Source: Prevotella communis (GTDB lineage: Bacteria > Bacteroidota > Bacteroidia > Bacteroidales > Bacteroidaceae). Taken from it: DNA of 64,000 bases. The notes under the pieces are model-generated. The model saw nothing but the letters and a program-made list of their open reading frames with translations. It made no database searches and was not told the origin of the DNA. How positions within the stretch are numbered: position 1 is the first letter of the stretch; each line of letters opens with the position of its first letter. Positions 56,475 to 64,000 of this stretch are shown here, one piece after another. The position numbers were made by a program, and so were the translations under genes. Location: NCBI RefSeq assembly GCF_022024175.1, contig NZ_CP091794.1:992001-1056000 (forward strand), in the 5' to 3' direction.

Positions 56475-59400
56475 ATGATGAAAAAGCTATTTGCTGCGTT
56501 GTTGATGATACCGGCTATGACGTCGGCATCTGCACAGACTGAGAAAACGAGAGAGTTTGACAACCTGTATCACTTCATCGAGAATCTTGAAGTGTTTGAA
56601 CAAGGTCAGGAAGAGGCGCGTGCCTATTATATCCCTGGACATCATGTGCTGCTCAATGGCAGATGGAAGTTCTTCTATGGTGATACGCCTCAGGAAATCC
56701 CCGTCAACTTCTTCGAGGAGAAATTTTCCGATGCCAAGTGGGCCACTATCGATGTGCCTTCTAACTGGGAGATGAGGGGCTATGGCGACCCGCTGTTTCG
56801 CAATGTAGCAGCACCATTCAAAGCCGACCCGCCCAAGACACCTCGCGACTATAATCCGACGGGTGCCTACCGCACCACTTTCACCATTCCTTCTGACTGG
56901 AACGGTGAGGAGGTCTTTTTGCGTTTTGAGAAGGTGGCATCGGCCTCGTTCCTGTGGGTCAATGGCCATGAGGTGGGCTACAACGAGGGTGCTCAGGAGC
57001 CTGCCGAATATAATATTACGAAATATCTGAAGAAAGGTCGTAACACGTTGGCCATGAAGGTCATCAAATACAGCGACGGCTTTTATCTGGAAGGTCAGGA
57101 CTACTGGCGACTGGCTGGTATCTTTGATGATGTTTATCTCTATGCCACGCCCAAGACTCGTCTGTTCGACTGGTATGTGACCACCGATCTGGACAAGGAC
57201 TACCGCGATGCCGACTTGAACATTGAGGTGACCGTCAGAAGTTATGATGCGCAACCCATAAAGACGCCGCTAAAGGTGCAGGCTGTGCTGACTGGCGTCA
57301 ATGGGGAAGAGGTGGCACGACTGGAGAGCCAGGCGGCTACATTCAATAGCAACAGCAGCACGCTGACGCTGAACCTGAATAAGCATATCATCAATCCCCT
57401 GAAATGGACGGCCGAGACGCCTAATCTGTATAATCTCAAGATGTACCTCGTGAATGCTGCCACAGGCAAGCGCCTGTCGGAGAGTACATCCGAGGATGCC
57501 CGTCAGGATGTGGGCTTCAAGGAGACAGAGATGCGCAATAACGTGTTCTACCTCAACGGCAAACCGCTGAAGGTAAATGCGCAGTGCTCGCATATGCAGG
57601 ACCCCGACAATGGTCATGCCGTGTCGGATGAACTGGTGAAGAAGGATATGACCATCCTCAAGCAGTTTGGCTTCAATGGTGTGCGCACCAGTCATTATCC
57701 GCCTGTACCACGCTATCTGGAATATGCTGCCCGCTACGGACTGTATATCATCGATGAGGCTGGCGTAGAGGCGCATGCCACCGAGTGGGTCTCAAACGAC
57801 AAGCGTTTTATTCCGATGTATCGTGAGCGTGTGCGCCGCATGGTGCTGCGCGACCGCAACCAGCCTGCGGTGCTCTTCTGGAGTGCCGGCAATGAGAGTG
57901 GTGAGGGACCGAATATTGGTGAGGTGATTGATGAAGGACGCAAATACGACCACACTCGCTGGTGGATGTATGGTGGTAATGCCTATAGTCATCCGGCAGA
58001 GGATATCATCGGACCGCGCTATCCAACACCGCTGGCTATGGACCTCAAGGTGGGACGTCATGGTGATGGTGATGTGCGCCCGTCGTTTATGGACGAGTAT
58101 ATATCTGTAGCTGGCAATAGTGGCGGTATGTTTGACGAGATGTGGCGTGCCGTCTATACGCACGAGCGCATTATTGGTGGTGCTGTGTGGGACTTCGTGT
58201 CGCCAGGACTGACGCAACCTGCTCGCCGACTTGCAGATAAGTCGGGCCATGATGTGATGGCTCATATCATGGGTAATGCCAAACTGGTGGACGACAGTCG
58301 TAACCGCAAGAATCATGTCATCGACCTGAGTGGCCACGACGAGTGGGTGGAGGTGTATCGTGATGACTGTCTGGAACTGACGGGCGACGCACTGACCATT
58401 GGCTTTGATGTATGTCCACGCAAGCTTATCAGTTCTTGTGGCTCGTTTGTCACCAAGGGTGAATGGCAGTTTGGCGTAGAGCAGAAGGGTAGGGAGCAAC
58501 TGGTGTTCTATATCAACACCGACAAGGCACCTGCCGCTAATAGCGATGCTAATGGTCGTTCGTTTGGCAGAAGACAGACTGCTGCTAACCATAAGTACGA
58601 ACTGACGGCCCCGCTGCCTGCCGACTGGGAGAATAAGTGGCACCATGTGGAGGCCTGCTACGACGGTAAGCAGATGACGGTGAGCATCGACCATAAGCAG
58701 GTGGCACAGATGGAGGCTCAGGGTCATATCATCAACGCGCCGTTCCCTGTGAACATTGGTCGTAACGAACAGACCCACGGCCAGGACACGCGTGTGTATA
58801 TCTGCGATGCGCTGATGGATAATGTTGTCATTGCCGACAAGTCGGGACAGCTGCTCAATCTGGACTTTGAGAAGGAACAAAACGAGGGAAACTACTTCAG
58901 TTACGGCATCGGTGCGCGTACCTATGGCACGATATGGCCCGACCGTACCGTACAACCGGAAATCTATCAGATGAAGAAGTCGGCCCAGCCTATCTCATGC
59001 CGCTTGCTGAGTGCTGATAATGGTACGGTGGAGATTTGGAATAGAAACCACTTCCTCAACACCTCTTTCTATGATATGAAATGGGAACTCTATGAGGATG
59101 GCACTTGTCTGCAGCAGGGCACTCTAAACCCTGATGTGGAGCCGCTCAGTAAGAAGGTTGTTAAGGTGTTTGAGTTCCAACCTGCTATTAAGCCTGGTTG
59201 CGAATACCGACTGATGATAACTAGCACGCTGAAGAACGATGAGATTTGGGCAAAGAAAGGACATGTCGTGGCTTGGGACCAGTTGGAACTGCCCTGGCGT
59301 ATGCCAGAGATTCCCTCGGATAGGACCGTCGGCAAGGCTGTGCTGAACCGTACCAACGATACTATCAACGTGCATGGTGAGGGCTTCTCTTATACCTTTA

Positions 59401-60284
59401 CGCCCGATGGTCAGCTCTTCAGCATCTGTCAGGGTGGACAGGAACTGCTCAAGTCGCCGCTCCAACTGAATGTGTGGCGTGCTCCGCTGGCACTCGAGGT
59501 GGACAGCTGGGACCAGTGGGGTATCACCTACAACAACCGTAAGGCATGGAATGGCTCTCAGATAGCCAACGAGTTCTATAGCAACAACCTGGATGCCATC
59601 ACCCGCATACCTATCTCATGCGAGGCTTTCGAGGCCGACGGACAGGTGTATGTCAACGTGCGCTGCTTCTCGCAGTTTGGCGCTCCCGTCAACACAACGC
59701 TCGATGCCTATATCACCGGTCTGCGCTATTCGGGCTTCTCTGAGGTTTATGAATACCGCATCAACGGCGATGGCACCATTGCTTTGCATCACATCCTTGA
59801 ACCTGAGGGGGCGATGCCTGCACTCCTGCCTCGCATCGGACTCACCATGACGCTGAATGACCAGATGCAACAGGTGAAATGGTATGGACGTGGCCCTGAG
59901 GAGAACTATCCTGACCGTAAGACTGGTTACGCCATTGGCATTTATGAGCGCATGGTGGACGATATGTATGAGCCTTATCTCATACCACAGGACTGTGGAC
60001 TGCGCTGTGATAACCGCTGGATGACCATGAGTAATCAGGCAGGACTGGGCCTGCGCTTCGCGATGGACGAGCCGTTCAACTTCAATGCTTCCCACTATAG
60101 CACAGACAACCTCACCAAGGCGGTCTATACCTACCAGTTGAGGAAGCAGGATGGCGTCACGCTAAACCTCGATTACAACACCACGGGTGTGGGTTGTACG
60201 GCTTGCTATGTGCTGCCCGGTTATCAGGTGAAGCCCACTCGCTATGAGCGTCGCCTGACCATCAAACCGATGTCTCAGAAATAA
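56475..60284 (+). CDS. Large GH2 beta-galactosidase-like enzyme with an inserted LamG-type domain
   Basis: The 1269-residue exported protein (signal peptide to SASAQT) has LacZ-type domains: jelly roll (VPSNWEMRGYGDPLFRN), Ig-like, TIM barrel with acid/base Glu474 in WSAGNESGEG and nucleophile Glu541 in FMDEYISVAGNSGG, and a C-terminal Bgal_small_N domain (WYGRGPEENYPDRKTG, YLIPQDCGLRCDNRW). Between barrel and small domain it carries an extra concanavalin/LamG-like module (about 600-790; DWENKWHHVEACYDGKQMTV). This makes it about 250 residues longer than LacZ. The insert probably binds carbohydrate. The substrate may be a galactoside of a plant or host polymer. It lies far from the main glycan region. 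Confidence 0.92.
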   Translation: MMKKLFAALLMIPAMTSASAQTEKTREFDNLYHFIENLEVFEQGQEEARAYYIPGHHVLLNGRWKFFYGDTPQEIPVNFFEEKFSDAKWATIDVPSNWEMRGYGDPLFRNVAAPFKADPPKTPRDYNPTGAYRTTFTIPSDWNGEEVFLRFEKVASASFLWVNGHEVGYNEGAQEPAEYNITKYLKKGRNTLAMKVIKYSDGFYLEGQDYWRLAGIFDDVYLYATPKTRLFDWYVTTDLDKDYRDADLNIEVTVRSYDAQPIKTPLKVQAVLTGVNGEEVARLESQAATFNSNSSTLTLNLNKHIINPLKWTAETPNLYNLKMYLVNAATGKRLSESTSEDARQDVGFKETEMRNNVFYLNGKPLKVNAQCSHMQDPDNGHAVSDELVKKDMTILKQFGFNGVRTSHYPPVPRYLEYAARYGLYIIDEAGVEAHATEWVSNDKRFIPMYRERVRRMVLRDRNQPAVLFWSAGNESGEGPNIGEVIDEGRKYDHTRWWMYGGNAYSHPAEDIIGPRYPTPLAMDLKVGRHGDGDVRPSFMDEYISVAGNSGGMFDEMWRAVYTHERIIGGAVWDFVSPGLTQPARRLADKSGHDVMAHIMGNAKLVDDSRNRKNHVIDLSGHDEWVEVYRDDCLELTGDALTIGFDVCPRKLISSCGSFVTKGEWQFGVEQKGREQLVFYINTDKAPAANSDANGRSFGRRQTAANHKYELTAPLPADWENKWHHVEACYDGKQMTVSIDHKQVAQMEAQGHIINAPFPVNIGRNEQTHGQDTRVYICDALMDNVVIADKSGQLLNLDFEKEQNEGNYFSYGIGARTYGTIWPDRTVQPEIYQMKKSAQPISCRLLSADNGTVEIWNRNHFLNTSFYDMKWELYEDGTCLQQGTLNPDVEPLSKKVVKVFEFQPAIKPGCEYRLMITSTLKNDEIWAKKGHVVAWDQLELPWRMPEIPSDRTVGKAVLNRTNDTINVHGEGFSYTFTPDGQLFSICQGGQELLKSPLQLNVWRAPLALEVDSWDQWGITYNNRKAWNGSQIANEFYSNNLDAITRIPISCEAFEADGQVYVNVRCFSQFGAPVNTTLDAYITGLRYSGFSEVYEYRINGDGTIALHHILEPEGAMPALLPRIGLTMTLNDQMQQVKWYGRGPEENYPDRKTGYAIGIYERMVDDMYEPYLIPQDCGLRCDNRWMTMSNQAGLGLRFAMDEPFNFNASHYSTDNLTKAVYTYQLRKQDGVTLNLDYNTTGVGCTACYVLPGYQVKPTRYERRLTIKPMSQK

Positions 60285-60329
60285 AAGCTTCCGATAGCCG
60301 TCCAACAAAAAGTATGAACCGTTTTCTTA

Positions 60330-60905
60330 ATGCATATGTTTGACATAATTGATGCCACAGGAAGTGGCGACAAAAGAGATCCTCGTATGCGTCATGTTGA
60401 GGCTGAGATGATTAGGAGTCATGAACTATGCCTGAAAATCTCGTCTAAGAAGCCTACAGATCCTGACTATAAGCGTCTGCTCGAGGAATTGTTTCAATGC
60501 GAGATTGACAACAGCGTCGCTATCGTTTCTCCGTTCTACTGTGATTGCGGATGTCGGATGACAATAGGGAAGAATGTGACCATCAATAAAGGAGCAACGA
60601 TACTCTCTCCAGGCAGAGTGGTGATAGAAGATAATGTGCTGATTGGCCCAGAGGTGAAGATTACAACGGTTGACCACGACTTGTACGACAGGCACAACCT
60701 GTTTCATTTCGGCAGGGTGACTATCAAGGAGAATGCATGGATATGCATTGGTGCCACCATCTGTCCGGGGGTGACCATAGGCCGTAATGCTGTTGTTGCT
60801 GCAGGAGCGGTGGTGACGAAGGATGTGCCAGACAATGTGGTGGTTGGTGGTGTACCGGCCAAGGTGATAAAAACAATAGATGTAAGACCGACTGAAACGG
60901 ATTGA
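60330..60905 (+). CDS. Maltose/galactoside O-acetyltransferase-like protein (left-handed beta helix)
   Basis: The 191-residue protein has an N-terminal helical mac-type segment (MIRSHELCLKISSKKPTDPD) and hexapeptide repeats (IGKNVTINKGATILSPGR, IGATICPGVTIGRNAVVAAG) with the likely catalytic His in TTVDHDLYDRH and the terminal VVVGGVPAKVIK. Such trimeric enzymes transfer acetyl from acetyl-CoA to a sugar hydroxyl. The acceptor is unknown. It lies 45 bp after the GH2 gene and 2 bp before the DUF4250 gene. A second Met two codons in is an alternative start. Confidence 0.9.
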   Translation: MHMFDIIDATGSGDKRDPRMRHVEAEMIRSHELCLKISSKKPTDPDYKRLLEELFQCEIDNSVAIVSPFYCDCGCRMTIGKNVTINKGATILSPGRVVIEDNVLIGPEVKITTVDHDLYDRHNLFHFGRVTIKENAWICIGATICPGVTIGRNAVVAAGAVVTKDVPDNVVVGGVPAKVIKTIDVRPTETD

Positions 60906-60907
60906 CA

Positions 60908-61108
60908 ATGGATTTTTTACCAAATGATCCTGCAATATTGGTTTCGAGCGTCAACATGCTTCTGAGAGATGAAGAGTTTGACAGTCTTGAGTCGCTATGT
61001 TATGCTTTCAGCAGAGAGCCGCAGGAGATTAAGGATTATCTGCTGGGTTATGGGTTTGTGTGGAGTGAACAACAGAAGCAGTTCCGTCCAATAGGTTATG
61101 ACAAATGA
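60908..61108 (+). CDS. DUF4250 protein
   Basis: The 66-residue protein MDFLPNDPAILVSSVNMLLR with SLESLCYAFSREPQEI and GFVWSEQQKQF matches the DUF4250 pattern (LPNDP near the start, then a small helical winged-type fold). Function is unknown in the family. It starts 2 bp after the acetyltransferase stop and overlaps the next gene by 4 bp (ATGA), so translation is coupled. Confidence 0.8.
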   Translation: MDFLPNDPAILVSSVNMLLRDEEFDSLESLCYAFSREPQEIKDYLLGYGFVWSEQQKQFRPIGYDK

Positions 61109-61350
61109 TTACACGTGACAGTATAGAGACCGCCTATAGTTTCCTGCATCAGAAAAGGAATGTCTATATCCATTCTTCGCTGGATTGGCAGAAGGATGAT
61201 ATTGAGTATGCTATTGCGGCCTATGTAGATAGTATGAGTCAGGAACTCTACGATGCTATCAGTGGTGGCAGCGTAGAGTTCCTTCGTGACCATCAGCACT
61301 TTGCTGAGGATATCTCACATGCTGTGGAGCAATTGGAAAAAATGTTATAA
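61105..61350 (+). CDS. Small hypothetical protein, 81 residues
   Basis: It overlaps the DUF4250 gene by ATGA. The protein is acidic and helical (RDSIETAYSFLHQKRNVY, ISHAVEQLEKML) with no membrane span. I do not recognise it. Overlap with the previous gene supports it being real and translationally coupled. Confidence 0.7.
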   Translation: MITRDSIETAYSFLHQKRNVYIHSSLDWQKDDIEYAIAAYVDSMSQELYDAISGGSVEFLRDHQHFAEDISHAVEQLEKML

Positions 61351-61500
61351 CTTTTACGAGCATATCGGCATGAACGATCTTATCGTAGATAGTCTGCATA
61401 TCGTCCTTCTGCACACAAGTATTATCTTTGCTCTTCGTTTTGAAATGCGTTTCAATTTGAGTATAGACGAACGGTAGTTTGCGTATAGGCAAAAGAACAG
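61351..61500 (+). other. Intergenic stretch with a promoter before repeat copy B
   Basis: TATCTTTG at 61433-61440, then a small hairpin TTGAAA-TGCG-TTTCAA, about 65 nt before the repeated element. No credible gene. Confidence 0.5.
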
Positions 61501-61705
61501 AGGGGACGGGTGAGTGTCTCGCTCCGATGGAAGATGGCCGATGGCTGATGTCTGAGGGCTGATTAACCTAGAAACAAAAACAATCTTACCGACTTTCAAT
61601 CCGTCTTCTACATGGTAGTAAGAAAATTCTCGAGAGAATTTTTTCCTGTATAACTAAGTTGCAAATGCTAAATCACTTAATTATGGATGAATTCTCTCGA
61701 GAATT
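61501..61705 (+). repeat. 200-bp repeated hairpin element, copy B
   Basis: A direct repeat of 53555-53758, 205 bp. The terminal inverted repeat is at 61625-61640 and 61690-61705, with the same 49-nt loop length. It lies 11 bp from the end of the peptidase remnant. Confidence 0.85.
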
Positions 61706-61716
61706 ACTACGTGACT

Positions 61717-62062
61717 TTATTTTATTGCCTTGCGTAACGCTTTAGGCAGGGTATGACGATTGAGGAAGAGGTAGGTGGTGTTGAGCATGATATAGTCGCG
61801 CGACATATACCAGATGCCTTTGTACAGTCCGCTCTTTCCCCATGAGTTCTTCACCATGTAGTAGGGCTTGCCCTGTTCGTCGGTGGCCTTACCGTAGATT
61901 ACTATCACGTGGTCGTAGGTCATCTGCCAGTTGTCCCATAACGGTAAAAGTCTTCTTGGCATCCGATGCCAATGCCTTTTTCTGTAAGTGCTCCTGCGCT
62001 GAAACGGTCAGCACGCCCATCATTGCCACGAGGCAGAGAAGGTGTTTCAAAGTATATTTCAT
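61717..62062 (-). pseudogene. Remnant of a C1B (bleomycin hydrolase/aminopeptidase C) peptidase
   Basis: The start at 62062 gives a good signal peptide (MKYTLKHLLCLVAMMGVLTV, SAQEH) and about 30 more residues, but the frame is then wrong. A second frame ending at 61717 gives the C-terminal part of the peptidase: MTYDHVIVIYGKATDEQGKP, YYMVKNSWGKSG, including the catalytic His and Asn regions. The several hundred residues between, with the active-site Cys, are absent. So a large internal deletion with a frameshift has occurred. It lies 5 bp after permease copy 2, in its operon. Confidence 0.85.
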
Positions 62063-62067
62063 AGGTT

Positions 62068-63303
62068 TCAAGCCTTTCCTTTGAACGTATATCCGATACC
62101 CTCAACAGCTTTACGGATAGACTCTTCTGTGGCAGGGCCTTTGATGGTGAGGGTGTTGGCAGAGGCACTGGCCTTGGCTTTCTCTACGCCAGGCAGATCC
62201 TCGACGGCACGGACTACGGCTGCCTCGCAATGGCTGCAATGCATGTCCTCGACACGATAGACGGTCACGTCGGGGTCTAAGGGCTTTTGGGCGGTAAACT
62301 TGCTGAAAAACTTCATCATAAGAGCAAATATAATTAATAATGTTAATACTGTGGCGCAAATAATCTTAAACGGACTGGGCAAGGCGGATGTGCTTATGCA
62401 GCAAGCATCTTGGGCAGCGACGGAGAAGTCGATTCCCGTAGCATTGAGCAGCAGGCCGAATAGAACCGCAAAACCAACAATGGTCATCAGATAAATCGAT
62501 GTAAAGCGACGCCCCATCGACTTGTGAACCACGAGGATAGAGGCGAGATTTACCGCAGGCCCGGCCATCAGCATCACTAGTGCCGCTCCTGGCGAGAGTC
62601 CTTTCATCATCAGGGCTGCTGCCACGGGAATACTACCCGTCGAGCAGATATACATCGGTACGGCGATGACCAGTATCACCAGCATCTGTAGCAACGGCTG
62701 ACTGCCGAAGGAGAGGAAAAACTCATCTGGCACAGCTACCTGAATCAATGCCGCAACAACAAGTCCAATAAGCAGTCGCAGACCGATGTCGCGAAGCATA
62801 TCATAGTAGGCATACTTCAGTACGCGCCAAATCCTGTTTCCGCTTTCTACTAGGCATGAAGTGAACGAATCATCCTTTAAATCATCCTCACGAACCAGAC
62901 GGTTTACCAACAATCCTCCGCAGACACCTGTGATTAGTGCTGCTGTAGGTCGGATAATAGCAAATCCCAGTCCCATCAGAGAGAACGTGGCCAGAATGGA
63001 GTCGATGCCCGTCTGTGGCGTGGCGATGAGAAACGAAGCGATAGCGCCTTTTGAAGCTTTCTCGTTTCTGAGTCCGATAGCCGTTGGGATCACGCCGCAT
63101 GAACAGAGGGGTAGGGGTACACCCAACAGCGCTGCCCATAGCACGGACAGCTTATTGTTACGCGAAAGATAGTTGGCATAGAACTTCTGCGGTACGAATA
63201 CGTGCAACACTCCCGCGATGAAGAATCCCAACAACAGATAGGGAGCCATTTCGCAGACCACGTTCAGAAGCGATGTGAGGAAACCCTGTAAATCCATAAC
63301 CAT
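62068..63303 (-). CDS. SO_0444-type Cu/Zn efflux permease fused to an HMA domain (copy 2)
   Basis: Start at MVMDLQGF (63303), or MDLQ at 63297 given the close promoter. The 411-residue protein repeats the layout of copy 1: the permease with CSCG and CSTG motifs and a C-terminal HMA domain with MHCSHCEAAV. The two proteins are almost the same, while the genes differ at many silent positions. This means old divergence under strong selection, or separate acquisition, rather than a fresh duplication. Orientation is opposite to copy 1. A peptidase remnant follows. Confidence 0.9.
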   Translation of the reverse strand: MVMDLQGFLTSLLNVVCEMAPYLLLGFFIAGVLHVFVPQKFYANYLSRNNKLSVLWAALLGVPLPLCSCGVIPTAIGLRNEKASKGAIASFLIATPQTGIDSILATFSLMGLGFAIIRPTAALITGVCGGLLVNRLVREDDLKDDSFTSCLVESGNRIWRVLKYAYYDMLRDIGLRLLIGLVVAALIQVAVPDEFFLSFGSQPLLQMLVILVIAVPMYICSTGSIPVAAALMMKGLSPGAALVMLMAGPAVNLASILVVHKSMGRRFTSIYLMTIVGFAVLFGLLLNATGIDFSVAAQDACCISTSALPSPFKIICATVLTLLIIFALMMKFFSKFTAQKPLDPDVTVYRVEDMHCSHCEAAVVRAVEDLPGVEKAKASASANTLTIKGPATEESIRKAVEGIGYTFKGKA

Positions 63304-63307
63304 GCTG

Positions 63308-63315
63308 CAAAGGTA
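63308..63315 (-). promoter_or_regulatory. -7 box of permease copy 2
   Basis: TACCTTTG on the minus strand, 5-11 bp before the two possible starts; a nearly leaderless transcript is predicted. Confidence 0.55.
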
Positions 63316-63348
63316 CAATAAAATAATGAATTATAATACCTAAAAGAT

Positions 63349-63466
63349 TTAATATTTCTTTTTGGCCCTGAAGTATAACATGGCTCCTTCTACGTGGAAG
63401 TTGAGGACGGCAATACAGTTCTATCATCTTGCGGACAGTCAGCTTCTCTCGCTCAATCCTGCTCAT
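63349..63466 (-). pseudogene. Remnant of a nitrous-oxide-stimulated-promoter family protein
   Basis: The frame opening at 63466 reads MSRIEREKLTVRKMIELYCR, the typical start of this small Cys-rich family. It then loses the Cys-rich core (ELCPxC type) that should follow. A short stretch in another frame ends in AMLYFRAKKKY and a stop at 63349 and may be the old C-terminus. The family call rests on the N-terminal pattern only. Confidence 0.5.
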
Positions 63467-63552
63467 TCTTTGAATTTCTATTTCTCGTGGTCACAAGCTT
63501 TTGATGTGTCAACAGTAAAGCCATCAGCCTTGTTCCGTTCCTTGGGCATCGT

Positions 63553-64000
63553 TTATGTAAACTCAATGATGGCACTCACCTCACTCCCTATAGACAGAGA
63601 AACGATGATGCCATCAGCTATTTTGTAAATAGTAGGAGTCAGACTATCTTCAAGCTTTGCAGCTACCCGATATTCTACCCGTAAGCCGGTTACCACAAAA
63701 TCCTCAGGTAACAATTCCATTGCCATGCGGACATAGTTGGCATTGTTCAGATGCTTGTTGTAGTCGATGTCGGCACGTAGCACCTTGATAGGCTCCAGCA
63801 CTTCACCTTCCGTCTTAGGCAGGATGATACGGCGGTCTTTGTAGTTCATCTCCAGCTGTGGCTCCAGCTTCATTGATTGTATGGTCGCATCGTCCACACG
63901 TTTCAGTTTTCCAGCCAACTTGTCAACGAATGCTCCCATGCTCCATGTCTTGTAGCAGGGGTTTCCTTGGGCATCATAGATGAACGTATTGCGGAATCCA
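63553..64000 (-). CDS. Acyl-ACP thioesterase, N-terminus beyond window edge
   Basis: The frame is open to the right edge: upstream of the first in-window Met it continues in frame as FRNTFIYDAQGNPCYKTWS, so the gene starts outside. The visible 149 residues hold the second hot-dog domain, with ADIDYNKHLNNANYVRMAME (the Asn/His active-site region) and LRVEYRVAAKLEDSL. The enzyme releases fatty acids from acyl-ACP. The stop is at 63553. It is the only clearly housekeeping gene at this end. Confidence 0.88.
   Translation of the reverse strand, partial: GFRNTFIYDAQGNPCYKTWSMGAFVDKLAGKLKRVDDATIQSMKLEPQLEMNYKDRRIILPKTEGEVLEPIKVLRADIDYNKHLNNANYVRMAMELLPEDFVVTGLRVEYRVAAKLEDSLTPTIYKIADGIIVSLSIGSEVSAIIEFT

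Noticed and set aside
57792..58955. 387-codon minus-strand frame opposite the large GH2
   Set aside because: A shadow of the GH2 frame, which carries all catalytic residues.
55050..63303. Inversion switch by recombination between the two permease genes
   Set aside because: Their DNA differs at too many silent sites for efficient homologous recombination; the 200-bp repeats are better candidates and are direct, not inverted.

Overview
The window reads as chromosome of a Prevotella-like member of the Bacteroidetes. Promoters follow the Bacteroidetes pattern (TTTG-like -33 box, about 19-20 bp, then TAnnTTTG). Shine-Dalgarno sequences are essentially absent. A hybrid two-component regulator controls polysaccharide genes, and a GH10-CE1 fusion resembles the xylanase-feruloyl esterase known from rumen Prevotella. 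The species is not determined.

Positions 1-31476 are a plant cell-wall glycan degradation region. Minus-strand units, from the left, are: GH43-CBM6 (cut by the window edge); a pair of GH2 enzymes; a GH43-GH127 fusion with a GH29; a CE1-like esterase with a GH115; and a second GH115 followed by its hybrid two-component regulator. A hemerythrin-LuxR regulator sits between the two GH115 units. Plus-strand GH95, GH10-CE1 and CotH-like genes follow. Together these enzymes fit removal of side chains (glucuronate, arabinofuranose, galactose, fucose or L-galactose, ferulate) from complex xylan plus backbone cleavage. No SusC/SusD pair is present in the window.

Positions 31585-46000 are mostly housekeeping genes: two tandem Cache-HAMP sensors, one with a degenerate kinase core; a DUF349 protein; CorA behind a long leader with a small upstream ORF; PepD; a flippase-like membrane protein; a LytTR regulator; an ECF sigma operon with a LiaF-like protein; and MATE, hypothetical and Nudix genes.

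Positions 46000-64000 are accessory. They hold short palindromic repeats with 22-bp spacing, an IS110 element with a candidate bridge-RNA leader, a strong minus-strand small-RNA candidate, and a type IIS restriction-modification locus (two D12-class adenine methylases plus an AlwI-family endonuclease). That locus is preceded by a roughly 385-nt highly structured RNA. A PIN toxin-antitoxin pair, two diverged copies of a Cu/Zn permease-HMA gene in inverted orientation, a large GH2, a 200-bp repeated hairpin element, and several gene remnants (rhodanese, C1B peptidase, nitrous-oxide-stimulated-promoter family) follow. An acyl-ACP thioesterase runs off the right edge.

The most unusual features are the structured leader of the restriction-modification operon, which could switch between closing its own ends and hiding the first start codon; the orphan small RNA at 48.5-48.6 kb; and the CorA leader ORF.
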